A stretch of 38,023 bases of DNA from Oscillospiraceae bacterium (lineage in GTDB: Bacteria; Bacillota; Clostridia; Oscillospirales; Acutalibacteraceae), in contig JAISXG010000068.1 in assembly GCA_031270605.1 (NCBI GenBank), forward strand, positions 1 through 38,023, read 5' to 3'. Below, piece after piece: positions 1-7,805 of this stretch. Position 1 is the stretch's first letter, and the number at the start of each line of letters is the position of its first letter. The notes below the pieces were generated by a model. It was not told where the DNA came from and made no database searches. It was given only the letters and a program-made list of their open reading frames with translations. The translations under genes and the position numbers were made by a program.

Positions 1-141
1 CCCCTCTGAAAGCACGCTTGAAGAGACCTTGCCCAGCGTCACGACCACGCCGGAGTGACCCGCGGGAACAACCCGGAAACTGGTGGACGCAACAATGATA
101 ATCGCGATAAGGGCAACCGCCCCGCCAATGATTTTTTTCAT
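1..141 (-). CDS. SPFH/band-7 (prohibitin-like) membrane protein, N-terminal part
   Basis: Only the first 47 codons are inside the window; the gene runs off the left edge. The peptide opens with MKK, a hydrophobic segment at about residues 4-20 (IIGGAVALIAIIIVAS), then FRVVPAGHSGVVVTLGKV, the typical start of SPFH/prohibitin-family proteins, where a single N-terminal membrane anchor is followed by the SPFH domain. Such proteins form membrane-associated oligomers and microdomains. The chosen ATG at 141 has GAAGGAGA 12 bases upstream. An in-frame ATG at 189 (AAAGGA, also 12 bases away) would add 16 residues and cannot be excluded. A MITE-like repeat lies directly upstream. Family call from the N-terminus only. 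Confidence 0.72.
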   Translation of the reverse strand, partial: MKKIIGGAVALIAIIIVASTSFRVVPAGHSGVVVTLGKVSSSVLSEG

Positions 142-230
142 AGGGAATCGTTTCTCCTTCAAAATTCTTGCCTCTTTGATCTCAGACATACTTCATGCCC
201 ATCCTTTCAATAATCAGTATTTCTATGTCC

Positions 231-393
231 AGAGAGTGTTTAAACGACATGGATTTAGCCGGATTTTAGTGGATTTTTTTGTTCGGCAAGCCAAAAATTG
301 ATGAAAATCCTTTCGGATTCCGAGATTTTTGACACCGCCGGGCGGAAAAAGACGCAAAATCCGCGCAAATGGCTCTCGTATCAACACGCTCTA
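231..393. repeat. MITE-like palindromic element, copy 1
   Basis: About 163 bases, closely similar to the element at 36832-36997. The ends form an imperfect terminal inverted repeat: left AGAGAGTGTTTAAACGA, right (reverse complement) AGAGCGTGTTGATACGA. The inverted similarity continues inwards (GGATTTT near the left arm, AAAATCC near the right), so the element could fold into one long hairpin. It has no coding capacity of its own; open frames across it are not conserved-looking. Its right end carries the CTA that is the TAG stop of the DUF1836 gene on the minus strand. The other end lies about 40 bases from the SPFH gene start region. Confidence 0.75.
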
Positions 394-969
394 ACAAACG
401 CCCCGGCTGCTGCAATCAATTTTCGCATATTCCTGCATTGCGAGCTCTTTGAGCTGCGTCGATTGATACACCAGCGCCATAATCAGCAGCGCTTCTTTGA
501 GCTTTTCACCGCATTCCCGCGAAGGAGCCTGAAATGTGCGGACCTCTTCACTCACAATTTGACACAAAACCCCAAGGTCACCAATGTGCTCGTCCGCGCG
601 CAGAATCACTCTGCACAAGCGCGAAAACAGCTCCCTGTCGGACAGAATGTCGTCGCTCTTGTCCTCCACGCTGCCGTTGATATAGGCCATCAGCTCCGCA
701 ATCGCGTCAAGCTGCATCGAACCGCGCAGCATGTTGATCAAAATGATTCGCATCAACTGCGCCTCGCCGTAACGCTTGGCCTGCGGGCTTGCGACCCACC
801 CCCGCTTGATCCAGTTCTGAATGGTTGTCGGCTCAATACCTGTTACTTCACTGACCTGAGCCAGGGTCAGCCCCCCCGTTGCGGTTAAAAGCGGCGCAAT
901 GGCATTGAACGGATTTTCCGTGTGCTCCTCCGCCATATCCACTAAAGTTCCTGGGAGCTTTTTTTGCAA
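391..969 (-). CDS. DUF1836 family protein, MerR-like helix-turn-helix regulator
   Basis: 192 residues. Residues about 33-75 (GLTLAQVSEVTGIEPTTIQNW then IKRGWVASPQAKRYGEAQLMRI, quoted in two parts) form a winged HTH of the MerR/DUF1836 type, followed by a helical region with LINMLRGSMQLDAIAELMAYING, typical of DUF1836 proteins. They are taken to be DNA-binding regulators, but targets are generally not known. The start ATG is preceded by GAGGAGG. The promoter region holds two inverted repeats that could be its operator. The TAG stop lies in the terminal repeat of a MITE-like element, so the last residue or two may have been altered by insertion. The family call is good; the function is inferred. 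Confidence 0.85.
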   Translation of the reverse strand: MQKKLPGTLVDMAEEHTENPFNAIAPLLTATGGLTLAQVSEVTGIEPTTIQNWIKRGWVASPQAKRYGEAQLMRIILINMLRGSMQLDAIAELMAYINGSVEDKSDDILSDRELFSRLCRVILRADEHIGDLGVLCQIVSEEVRTFQAPSRECGEKLKEALLIMALVYQSTQLKELAMQEYAKIDCSSRGVC

Positions 970-997
970 TCTAAAAACCTCCTCTTTTGGTTATTAG

Positions 998-1054
998 CAC
1001 TTGTTAAGTGTTTATTTGATTATATTATAAGTTCACTTGAACTTCAAGCCTCAA
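998..1054 (-). promoter_or_regulatory. Promoter with nested palindromes upstream of the DUF1836 gene
   Basis: Read on the minus strand, there are two overlapping -10 boxes TATAAT (1024-1029 and 1019-1024). With -35 TTGAAG (1042-1047) the spacer to the second box is 17 bases; with -35 TTGAGG (1049-1054) the spacer to the first box is 19 bases, the spacing used by MerR-type promoters. A perfect palindrome AAGTTCA-AG-TGAACTT covers 1029-1044 in the spacer. A second inverted repeat, CACTT-GTT-AAGTG, lies at 998-1010 just downstream. Autoregulation by the HTH product is an inference. Confidence 0.6.
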
Positions 1055-1203
1055 AAACGGTATTCCTGCAATTGATTTTTTAAATTAACTCTTTTTATCT
1101 CTGTTTTTTAAGTTTTTTCATAGATTTTATGCCATTTTTCTCTGTTTATAGAAACACATGGCATTTTTCTGTATACAGACGCATTTCATATTAAAAATAA
1201 ATA
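1055..1203. other. A+T-rich intergenic stretch without a gene
   Basis: Part of the 327-base gap between the transporter ATPase gene and the DUF1836 gene. I see no plausible coding region. It contains a weak inverted repeat at 1129-1164 (ATGCCA and TGGCAT), with a direct echo of the string CATTTTTCT in both arms. No function assigned. Confidence 0.5.
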
Positions 1204-1260
1204 ATAAAAAAAGCATAATTTACAAAGCGAAACCACGCCTGTAAACTATGCCTTTTTTAA
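1204..1260 (-). terminator. Rho-independent terminator of the amino acid ABC transporter operon
   Basis: On the minus strand, GGCATAGTTTACA pairs with TGTAAATTATGC (G-U tolerated) around a 15-base loop and is followed by TTTTTTTATT. The A run on the other side makes it usable in both directions. It lies 36 bases after the stop codon of the ATPase gene. Confidence 0.8.
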
Positions 1261-1296
1261 ATGATTTATGCCTTATACAAAGACTGGCGATTCGTA

Positions 1297-2019
1297 TTAC
1301 AGCACCTTTGAAAGGAACTCCTTCAACCTTGGGTGCCCGGGGTTTTCAAAAAACTCCCGGGGCGGCTTCTCTTCTAAAATCCTGCCCTCGTCCATAAACA
1401 GCACCCTTGTGCCCACCTCGCGCGCAAAGCCCATTTCGTGGGTCACCACGACCATGGTCATGCCCTCTTCCGCAAGGCCCTTCATCACGTCGAGCACCTC
1501 GCCCACAAGCTCGGGGTCAAGCGCGCTCGTCGGCTCGTCAAACAGCATCACCTTCGGATTCATCGCCAGTGAGCGCACGATTGCGATGCGCTGCTTTTGC
1601 CCGCCCGAAAGCTGCGAAGGGTAGGCGTGCGCCTTGTCCGCAAGCCCGACACGCTCGAGCAGGCGCATGGCATTTTCCTCGGCCTCCTGCTTGGTTTGCA
1701 GCTTGAGCTTCACTGGCGCGAGTGTCAGGTTCTTTAAAATCGTCAGGTTATTAAACAGGTTAAAATGCTGAAACACCATGCCCATGTGCCGGCGCACAGG
1801 ATCAATCTTGATTCTTTTATCTGTTATCAAAACATTATCAAACCAGATGCTGCCCTCTGTGGGCGTTTCAAGCAAGTTCAAACAGCGCAGAAAAGTGCTC
1901 TTGCCGGAGCCGGAGGGGCCGACCACCACAATTTTTTCACCCGGGTGAATTTCATAGTCAATGCCCTTCAGCACTTCCAGGCTGCCAAAGTTTTTTTTCA
2001 GGCCTTCAACGCGAATCAT
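1297..2019 (-). CDS. Polar amino acid ABC transporter, ATP-binding protein
   Basis: 240 residues, the usual size for GlnQ/ArtP/HisP-type ATPases that drive uptake of polar amino acids. Walker [10 protein letters not shown] at residues 34-42, ABC signature LSGGQKQR, Walker [14 protein letters not shown] and the H-loop VVTHEMGF are all intact. The ATG at 2019 has AAAGGAGG 10 bases upstream; an upstream TTG at 2040 would place the ribosome binding site inside the gene, so it was rejected. The start overlaps the end of the permease gene by 14 bases, which indicates translational coupling. Last gene of the binding protein-permease-ATPase operon. The substrate cannot be read from the ATPase. Confidence 0.93.
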   Translation of the reverse strand: MIRVEGLKKNFGSLEVLKGIDYEIHPGEKIVVVGPSGSGKSTFLRCLNLLETPTEGSIWFDNVLITDKRIKIDPVRRHMGMVFQHFNLFNNLTILKNLTLAPVKLKLQTKQEAEENAMRLLERVGLADKAHAYPSQLSGGQKQRIAIVRSLAMNPKVMLFDEPTSALDPELVGEVLDVMKGLAEEGMTMVVVTHEMGFAREVGTRVLFMDEGRILEEKPPREFFENPGHPRLKEFLSKVL

Positions 2020-2743
2020 TCTTTTGCAGCCTCCTTTCAAGCCTTGCCAAAAGCAAAGAAAATATTTTGATCACAACAAAATAAATCACAGCCGTGCCAA
2101 TCAGCGGCATAAAAGCCCGATAGGTTTTTGACACCACATAGCTGCCGGTTTTCATCAAGTCCATCAAGCCCACATAACCGAGCACCGCGGTCTCTTTCAT
2201 GAGCACTATGAACTCGTTACCAAGTGTGGGCAGCACATTTTTGAACGCCTGCGGAATAATGATATATTGCATCGTCCTGCGGCTTGAAAGCCCGAGTGAA
2301 CGCCCGGCCTCAGCCTGCCCGCGGTCGATGGACTGAATGCCGGAACGGATGATCTCGGCGACATAGGCCCCGCTGTTCATGCCGAAGGCAATCGATCCCA
2401 CCAGCATTTTGTTGTTCACCGAAGCCAGAACGGCAAAATAAAGAATCATCAGCTGCACAACCACGGGGGTGCCGCGAATCACGTCAATATAGATCCCGGC
2501 AATGAACGAAAAAACAGTTCTCTTTCCGTTGGACTTTTTTGAAATTTTCATAAAAGCCAGCAAAATGCCGAGCGCAAGCCCAAGCAGGGCAGAAATAAAA
2601 GTAACGCGCAGCGTCACCCCAAGCCCCTGCAAAAACATTCTCCACCGGTCGCCGGTTATAAAACTGGAGATAAAATCCGTTTTGACAGTATCAAACCACT
2701 GCATTACGGCACCTTCCATATTCCCAGACACATCTAATATCAT
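2006..2743 (-). CDS. Polar amino acid ABC transporter, permease
   Basis: 245 residues of the HisM/GlnP family (BPD_transp_1). About five membrane segments, beginning with [20 protein letters not shown], and the EAA loop [20 protein letters not shown] through which the permease contacts the ATPase. [10 protein letters not shown] and [12 protein letters not shown] are family hallmarks. The ATG at 2743 is 11 bases after AAGGAG; an in-frame TTG at 2752 is only 2 bases from it. Such permeases usually act as homodimers with two ATPases and a binding protein. A hairpin separates it from the binding-protein gene and probably reduces its transcription. Confidence 0.92.
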   Translation of the reverse strand: MILDVSGNMEGAVMQWFDTVKTDFISSFITGDRWRMFLQGLGVTLRVTFISALLGLALGILLAFMKISKKSNGKRTVFSFIAGIYIDVIRGTPVVVQLMILYFAVLASVNNKMLVGSIAFGMNSGAYVAEIIRSGIQSIDRGQAEAGRSLGLSSRRTMQYIIIPQAFKNVLPTLGNEFIVLMKETAVLGYVGLMDLMKTGSYVVSKTYRAFMPLIGTAVIYFVVIKIFSLLLARLERRLQKNDSR

Positions 2744-2796
2744 GAAGCCCAAAACTCCTTATACTATAGCCAATTAAAAAACTCTCAAAAAAGAAC

Positions 2797-2831
2797 ACAG
2801 GGCAAAACGAAGCATGTTTCGTTCTGCCCCT
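2797..2831 (-). terminator. Attenuating hairpin between binding-protein and permease genes
   Basis: On the minus strand GGGCAGAACGAA pairs with TTCGTTTTGCCC (one mismatch) around a short loop, then TGTGTTCTTTTTT. Placed 40 bases after the binding-protein stop and before the permease, it looks like a partial terminator that lets the binding protein be made in excess, a common arrangement in such operons. Confidence 0.65.
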
Positions 2832-2867
2832 CAAAAGCATCATTTATTACTATTCGGGAACATGGCC

Positions 2868-3623
2868 TTATTCAGCGGTACCAACAATGTGCTCCGCAAC
2901 AAGCCTGTCATAGGTGCCGTCCGCCTTCAGCTCAGAAAGCGCCTGATTGATTTGCGCAAGCAGCTCGCTCTCGCCTTTTTTGACGGCGACGGCATAAAAC
3001 TCGTCCTCAAAGAACGCTTCGCCGATGGCTTTCATGTCCGTATTCACCTTCACAAACTCCGCGGCGGGATTGCGGTCAACGATCACGGCGTCGAGGTTGC
3101 CGTTTTTCAGGTCAAGAACCGCAAGCGCGGCTTTATCATAGCCCTTAAAGGTCACATTATCAATCTCTTCGGCAATGCCGGCGCCGGTCGTGCCGCTTTG
3201 CGCGCCGATGCGCAGACCCTTGAGGTCGTCAGCAGAAGCAATGTCTGAATCCTTCATCACAATGACATTCTGCTTTGCAGTGAAATATGTTTCAGAAAAA
3301 TCAACGGCCAGAGCGCGCTCTTCGTCAACCGTCAGCGCGGCGATCGCAACATCGCACCTTGTGCCGACGGCCGCAACCAACGCGTCGAAATCAAAGTTTT
3401 CAAACTTGATTTCACGGTCGATTTTTTTTCCGATCTCTTTCATCAGATCAATGTCAAAACCGATGAAATTTTTGTCGTCGTCAAAGGACTCAAAAGGAGC
3501 AAACTCCGCATTTGTGCCAACAACCAGAATGTTTTCTGAAGCGCCGGTGCCGCAGGACGCAAACGCGCCGACAATCAGCATAAGGGAAAACATCAGTGCA
3601 AAGACTCTCACAACTTTTTTCAT
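2868..3623 (-). CDS. Amino acid ABC transporter, substrate-binding lipoprotein
   Basis: 251 residues, SBP_bac_3 family (cluster F periplasmic-type binding fold). The signal peptide MKKVVRVFALMFSLMLIVGA runs into a lipobox FAS-C with Cys24 as the lipid-anchored residue, so the mature protein sits on the outer face of the membrane. The domain begins LVVGTNAEFAPFESFDDD and contains GFDIDLMKEIG and GLRIGAQSGTTG, both standard for amino acid binders. The ATG at 3623 is 9 bases downstream of GAGGAG. First gene of the transporter operon. The ligand is likely a polar amino acid such as glutamine, arginine or cystine; I cannot decide which. Confidence 0.9.
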   Translation of the reverse strand: MKKVVRVFALMFSLMLIVGAFASCGTGASENILVVGTNAEFAPFESFDDDKNFIGFDIDLMKEIGKKIDREIKFENFDFDALVAAVGTRCDVAIAALTVDEERALAVDFSETYFTAKQNVIVMKDSDIASADDLKGLRIGAQSGTTGAGIAEEIDNVTFKGYDKAALAVLDLKNGNLDAVIVDRNPAAEFVKVNTDMKAIGEAFFEDEFYAVAVKKGESELLAQINQALSELKADGTYDRLVAEHIVGTAE

Positions 3624-3689
3624 AACCAAACTCTCCTCAAATTATGAATTTTGTCTGTAACAACCTTATATTTATACAAACATAAAGCT

Positions 3690-3718
3690 ATTATAAACAG
3701 TTTTTGCTAAAAAATCAA
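3690..3718 (-). promoter_or_regulatory. Promoter of the amino acid ABC transporter operon
   Basis: Minus strand: -35 TTGATT (3713-3718), 17-base spacer, -10 TATAAT (3690-3695), about 65 bases before the binding-protein start. Housekeeping sigma-A type. Confidence 0.75.
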
Positions 3719-3764
3719 GCATGAATCAACGGCATGGCGCATTTACGAAATATTTTTGACCGAT

Positions 3765-4640
3765 CTATTTCGCGCAAAGCGACGCAATGCGGCACATGTC
3801 TTCAGGCATGAGTGCCGCAAAACACATCTCTTTTTCACTCACCGGGTGCAAAAAACGTAACGACGCGCAGTGCAGCGCCGGGCGCGCAATCAGATCCGTC
3901 GTTCCGCCATACATATCATCCCCCAAAAGCGGCGTGCCCAAAGAGGCAAAATGCACCCGGATCTGGTGCGTGCGCCCCGTTTCAAGGCAAACCTCAAGCA
4001 GTGAGGCTTGCTCACCGCTCTGCTTCGCGCGCCAGTGGGTCACGGCATGCTCGCCGCCCTCTCCCACCCAGCGCAGGGTTTTCATCGGGTCCGGGCGCAC
4101 AATGGGCGTGTCGATCGTGCCGCTGCCCTCATAATGCCCTCCCGGCAGGGCAAGATAGCTTTTTTCAATGTGCCCCGTCAGGCGTGAGGCCGCATATTTA
4201 TTCAGCGCGCAAACAACCAGGCCGGAGGTGCCCTTATCCAGCCGCCCGATGGAGCGAAACGCGTGGGCCGCGCCCTTTTGCGCGAAATAAGCCGAAACCG
4301 CATTTGCGAGCGTGTCGCCCTGATGGTTGTGCGTTGGGTGCATGGCGAGACCGGCGGGCTTGTTGATGATCAGCAGATCCTCATCCTCAAACACGACGTC
4401 AAGGGCATACTCCAGCGGCTCAAGGCGCATCACCTCTTCGGGCAGGTTCACCGTGAGCACATCGCCCGTGTGCAGCCGGTCTATGGTGCGCGTGTGCGCG
4501 CCGTTGAGCAAAATGCCTTCGGGCAGGGTTTTCAGCTTTGCAACCAGCCGGGCCGAAAACCGCAGCCGCCCGCGCAAAAAATGCACGACCTTGCGCCCGT
4601 CGTGCTCGCCGTCAATCACATATTGCATTGTTCTTGCCAT
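3765..4640 (-). CDS. RluA-family 23S rRNA/tRNA pseudouridine synthase
   Basis: 291 residues. An S4-like N-terminal part (residues about 15-75, with LRGRLRFSARLVAKL and ILLNG) is followed by the RluA/RluD catalytic domain. The motif IGRLDKGTSGLVV carries the catalytic aspartate, and LETGRTHQIRVHFASLGTPL is the family RTHQIR motif. It isomerises uridines in structured RNA; the exact target (RluD-like sites or others) cannot be told from sequence. ATG with GGGAG 6 bases upstream. Own promoter upstream, back to back with that of the serine hydrolase. Confidence 0.9.
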   Translation of the reverse strand: MARTMQYVIDGEHDGRKVVHFLRGRLRFSARLVAKLKTLPEGILLNGAHTRTIDRLHTGDVLTVNLPEEVMRLEPLEYALDVVFEDEDLLIINKPAGLAMHPTHNHQGDTLANAVSAYFAQKGAAHAFRSIGRLDKGTSGLVVCALNKYAASRLTGHIEKSYLALPGGHYEGSGTIDTPIVRPDPMKTLRWVGEGGEHAVTHWRAKQSGEQASLLEVCLETGRTHQIRVHFASLGTPLLGDDMYGGTTDLIARPALHCASLRFLHPVSEKEMCFAALMPEDMCRIASLCAK

Positions 4641-4698
4641 TGCGTTCTCCCAAAATCAAAATTCCTGTATTCCCGCTGCGAAAAAGCGTCATACTCAG

Positions 4699-4727
4699 AT
4701 TATAAAGAAGCAGGGCACGGCAGTCAA
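4699..4727 (-). promoter_or_regulatory. Promoter of the RluA-family gene
   Basis: Minus strand: -35 TTGACT (4722-4727), 17-base spacer, -10 TATAAT (4699-4704), about 60 bases before the start codon. Confidence 0.78.
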
Positions 4728-4805
4728 TCATATCATAGAATATTATAGAAACATTTCAAAATTGAAAATTTTTCGTTGTTTTTCAGTCAAATATTGCGCA
4801 CTCTC

Positions 4806-4833
4806 TTGACAAATAGATAAAAACACCTATAAT
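4806..4833 (+). promoter_or_regulatory. Promoter of the serine hydrolase gene
   Basis: Consensus -35 TTGACA (4806-4811), 16-base spacer, consensus -10 TATAAT (4828-4833), followed by an A+T-rich leader of about 65 bases. Divergent from the promoter at 4699-4727. Confidence 0.85.
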
Positions 4834-4905
4834 AGTCTATATATGACCAATATATGAATTTGTCGAAGAAAATGGTTTTTCTGTTTTCTGAAAGGAGCGA
4901 TTCCC

Positions 4906-6543
4906 TTGACTTTAGCCGAAACAACAGCAACACTTGGCATCCCCAGAGCCGACAGGCCCGAAGACGTGGGTGTTTCGGGCAAGGCAATTGTGAATTTTTT
5001 GCGCGACATTGAACAGTCCGGCAACGAATTCCACAGCTTCATGGTCATCCGCCACGGCAAAGTGGCAGCCGAGTGTTTTCGCGCGCCGTTCGGTCCGCAG
5101 CGCCCGCACCAGATGTATTCTGTGAGCAAAAGCGTCACCTCGGCGGCCGTTGGCTTTGCCCTGAGTGAGGGGCTTCTTTCGCTTGAAACAAAGGTGCGCG
5201 ATTTGTTCCCGGACTACACCGAAGGGCTTGTTGACGAAAACCTCGACCAGCTCACCGTTCACCATCTGCTGAGCATGTCCTCGGGCAAAAACCCCAGCCC
5301 GTTATATAATAAAAGCAACGGAGACTGGATCGAATATTACTTCCGCTGCCCGTGGTACGCAAAGCCCGGCGGGTTCAAATACATCAACGAAAACATTTAT
5401 ATGCTCAGCGTGATCGTCAAGCGGGTGACCGGCCATAGCGTGCGCGACTATCTGCAGCCGCGCCTGTTTGAGCCGCTCGGCATCGACTACCCGTTTTGGG
5501 AAACAGACGGCAACGGTATTGAATCCGGCGGCTGGGGGCTTTATCTCAAAACCGAAGACCTCGCGAAGTTCATGCTTTGCTATGCAAACAACGGCGTATT
5601 TAACGGCAAACAGGTCATTCCCGAGGAATGGGTCAAACTTGCGACAGGCTATCATGCAGACAATTCCGCAGGGGTGGAGCTTGACACCAGCGCGGGCTAC
5701 GGCTATTGCTTTTGGCACAACGGCGGCTGCCCCGGCAGCTACCGGGCAGACGGCATGTTCTCGCAGTTTGGCATTGTTTTTCCCGAGCAGGACGCGGTGT
5801 TCATTTCAACAGGCGCCGTCGCGGTTGAGCAGGTCGCGCGCGACCTGATTTGGCGGCACTTTCCCGCCGCTTTCCTTGACGAAAACGCGGAACAAACCGA
5901 GGATACAAGCGTTCCGAACCTCAAAGAAATCCTCGCGTCCTCCCCTGTAGAGATGCCCGAGCCCTCGGCGCACTGCCAGACAGAGCAGCTCGTGGACGGC
6001 AAAACCATCAAGCTGCGCAAAACTATCTTTTTAAACCTCATCGGCATGCCGGTGAGCGTTCTGCCGCTCGCTGTCACCTATATGGCGACTGAAAAGGCGG
6101 GGAATATTGACGACATCACGCTGAAATTCGGCGAACACGAATGCGCCTTTTCCTGGTGCGAGGGGGCAGAAAAAAACACCGTCGTCTGCGGAATGGACGG
6201 CCACTACCGCTACGGCACAATGCGCCTCGGCAGCATCGACTACACCGTGTGCTGCAACGCCGAATGGCAGAACAACAACGAGCTGATGGTCTACATCCGC
6301 CCCATTCAGGCCGTGGCAAAGCGTATGCTGCGTTTTCAGTTCAACGCAAACGGCAGGGTCACGGTTGTGCCCAGGAGCACCCCCAAAACCCTTGAGATCA
6401 CAAAATTCTTAGTCATTAATATCAGCGACATTGTGAATGCAAAAGGTGCGATGAAAGATATTTTGGGGAAAATCGTTTTAAAAACGCTGCCCAAAATCGT
6501 GGAGCCGACATTGCACGGCAAGATTGCGCAACAACATCATTAA
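4906..6543 (+). CDS. Serine hydrolase, beta-lactamase/class C penicillin-binding fold
   Basis: 545 residues. The N-terminal ~340 residues are a beta-lactamase (class C)/esterase domain: SVSK at 72-75 gives the SxxK nucleophile and base, YIN at 159-161 the YxN motif. HHLLSMSSGKNP and EPLGIDYPFWETDGNG are typical of the family. The usual third motif is not clear; FWHNGGCPGS may occupy its place. A C-terminal part of about 190 residues (from about 355) is rich in beta strands and not recognised. There is no signal peptide, so the enzyme appears cytosolic; substrate unknown. It begins at TTG, 8 bases after AAAGGAG; there is no nearby in-frame ATG. Single-gene transcript between a consensus promoter and a terminator. 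Confidence 0.85.
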   Translation: MTLAETTATLGIPRADRPEDVGVSGKAIVNFLRDIEQSGNEFHSFMVIRHGKVAAECFRAPFGPQRPHQMYSVSKSVTSAAVGFALSEGLLSLETKVRDLFPDYTEGLVDENLDQLTVHHLLSMSSGKNPSPLYNKSNGDWIEYYFRCPWYAKPGGFKYINENIYMLSVIVKRVTGHSVRDYLQPRLFEPLGIDYPFWETDGNGIESGGWGLYLKTEDLAKFMLCYANNGVFNGKQVIPEEWVKLATGYHADNSAGVELDTSAGYGYCFWHNGGCPGSYRADGMFSQFGIVFPEQDAVFISTGAVAVEQVARDLIWRHFPAAFLDENAEQTEDTSVPNLKEILASSPVEMPEPSAHCQTEQLVDGKTIKLRKTIFLNLIGMPVSVLPLAVTYMATEKAGNIDDITLKFGEHECAFSWCEGAEKNTVVCGMDGHYRYGTMRLGSIDYTVCCNAEWQNNNELMVYIRPIQAVAKRMLRFQFNANGRVTVVPRSTPKTLEITKFLVINISDIVNAKGAMKDILGKIVLKTLPKIVEPTLHGKIAQQHH

Positions 6544-6553
6544 ATATACTCCT

Positions 6554-6602
6554 AAAAGCGAAGGCCGCAAGAAACTGTGATTTCCTGCGGCTTTCGCTTT
6601 TT
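6554..6602. terminator. Bidirectional terminator between the serine hydrolase and membrane protein genes
   Basis: AAAAGCGAAGGCCGCAAGAAA pairs almost fully with TTTCCTGCGGCTTTCGCTTTT (two mismatches; arms of about 20 bases). It lies between convergent genes and has an A run at one side and a T run at the other. Confidence 0.9.
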
Positions 6603-6609
6603 ATAAAAC

Positions 6610-7677
6610 TTATACAGTTGCCTGCTCCCGCGTCATTTGAACAGACTCCGACACAGTAGCACCCGCCGTCAGCTTTCGATACAGGCGCACGCAAACAAAG
6701 GCAAAAGCAATGGTCAGCGCACCCTCTATCACGGCAGACGCCGGGGGATCAGTCAAAACTTCATAGACCCCGTCCAGAACCGTGTTTTTAAAGAAGAATC
6801 GAAGCATCGTTTGATAAACGCCCCACACAACCGTTGCCCAGGAGTAGCTGAACAGCGGCAGAATCAACGGGAACGGCCCCACGGCGCCGCCCGTCTGCCT
6901 TGCGGCCTTTTTGCCGCCAAAATACAAAATCACAATAGGCGTCAGCCCGGCAACAGCAAAAAATAAACCCCGCAATGCTGTGGTAACATCGAGAACAGCC
7001 ATATTTTCAGGCAAGTTTTTCTCTCGCAGCCATTCCAAAGCGATGCCGACCAAAACATTCAGCACTGTGATCATTACAACCGACACAATATAGAGCCTCA
7101 ACGGCGGCTTTTCCGGCACCTGTTTTATTTTTTTGCCCATCAGTCGTATATAGATAAAAAACAAAAATAAGATTGCGCAAACAAAAACCAAAAGACTCAA
7201 TAATCCGTTGACCAAGTCATAAACAGGCACGTGATTGATTGATGCGTCACTCCATTCTTCGGCCCTGAGCAGCAACAGCGCCCCCTCAATAACAGACGAA
7301 ACAAAGCCCACAAAGCAAAAGGAATACGGAAAGACAAACAGCAAAGAAAGCAGCATGCGTTTATTTTCGCCCTGCGCCGCACACCTTTCTATACGGCGGT
7401 GCAAATAAAAATAGCTCACAAGAATTATGGCAGGGAACATCATATCCTCTGAAAGCCCATATAACAAACCTGACAAAACGCCCCCGTCAAAAAAGCCGGC
7501 CAAATCCTGACCTGCGATCATCAGAAGAACGGCGACAACCATCAGCGCAACATATGAAAACGCAAACCGCGTCGGAAAAATCCAATGATGATTTTTCCCA
7601 GACGACCTGCGGGGTTCCTGTTCAGAGGCAAAAGCATAAGCCGCGCTTTCCTTCCTCTCAAAATCCTCACAATCCAC
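6610..7677 (-). CDS. Multi-pass membrane protein, family not recognised
   Basis: 355 residues. A hydrophilic N-terminus of about 40 residues precedes about eight hydrophobic segments, for example FAFSYVALMVVAVLLMIAG, LLSLLVFVCAILFLFFIYI and LYIVSVVMITVLNVLVGIAL. The C-terminus is cytosolic-looking and charged. No transporter or enzyme motif is visible. The start is taken as the GTG at 7677, 8 bases after AAGGAG; an upstream GTG at 7686 overlaps that site. A promoter in the gap (TTGACT, 17 bases, TATTGT) is plausible on this strand. It stands alone, with divergent galM upstream and a convergent neighbour downstream. No function is proposed. Confidence 0.75.
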   Translation of the reverse strand: MDCEDFERKESAAYAFASEQEPRRSSGKNHHWIFPTRFAFSYVALMVVAVLLMIAGQDLAGFFDGGVLSGLLYGLSEDMMFPAIILVSYFYLHRRIERCAAQGENKRMLLSLLFVFPYSFCFVGFVSSVIEGALLLLRAEEWSDASINHVPVYDLVNGLLSLLVFVCAILFLFFIYIRLMGKKIKQVPEKPPLRLYIVSVVMITVLNVLVGIALEWLREKNLPENMAVLDVTTALRGLFFAVAGLTPIVILYFGGKKAARQTGGAVGPFPLILPLFSYSWATVVWGVYQTMLRFFFKNTVLDGVYEVLTDPPASAVIEGALTIAFAFVCVRLYRKLTAGATVSESVQMTREQATV

Positions 7678-7745
7678 AACAAACACTCCTTATTCATCTT
7701 TACAATATCATATTAAAAAATTATAGTCAACATAAATAATGTCTA

Positions 7746-7775
7746 TTGACAACAGAACGCACAAAAATATATAAT
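7746..7775 (+). promoter_or_regulatory. Promoter of galM
   Basis: -35 TTGACA (7746-7751), 18-base spacer, -10 TATAAT (7770-7775), 30 bases before the galM ATG. It may serve the whole galM-cimA-leuC-leuD series, since I see no other clear promoter before cimA. Confidence 0.78.
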
Positions 7776-7805
7776 AAACTAATTATAGTAAGGGTGGATA
7801 TAAAT

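Noticed and set aside
298-888. A 196-codon plus-strand frame opposite the DUF1836 gene
   Set aside because: It overlaps a well-supported minus-strand gene and a repeat, has no ribosome binding site and shows no family motif.
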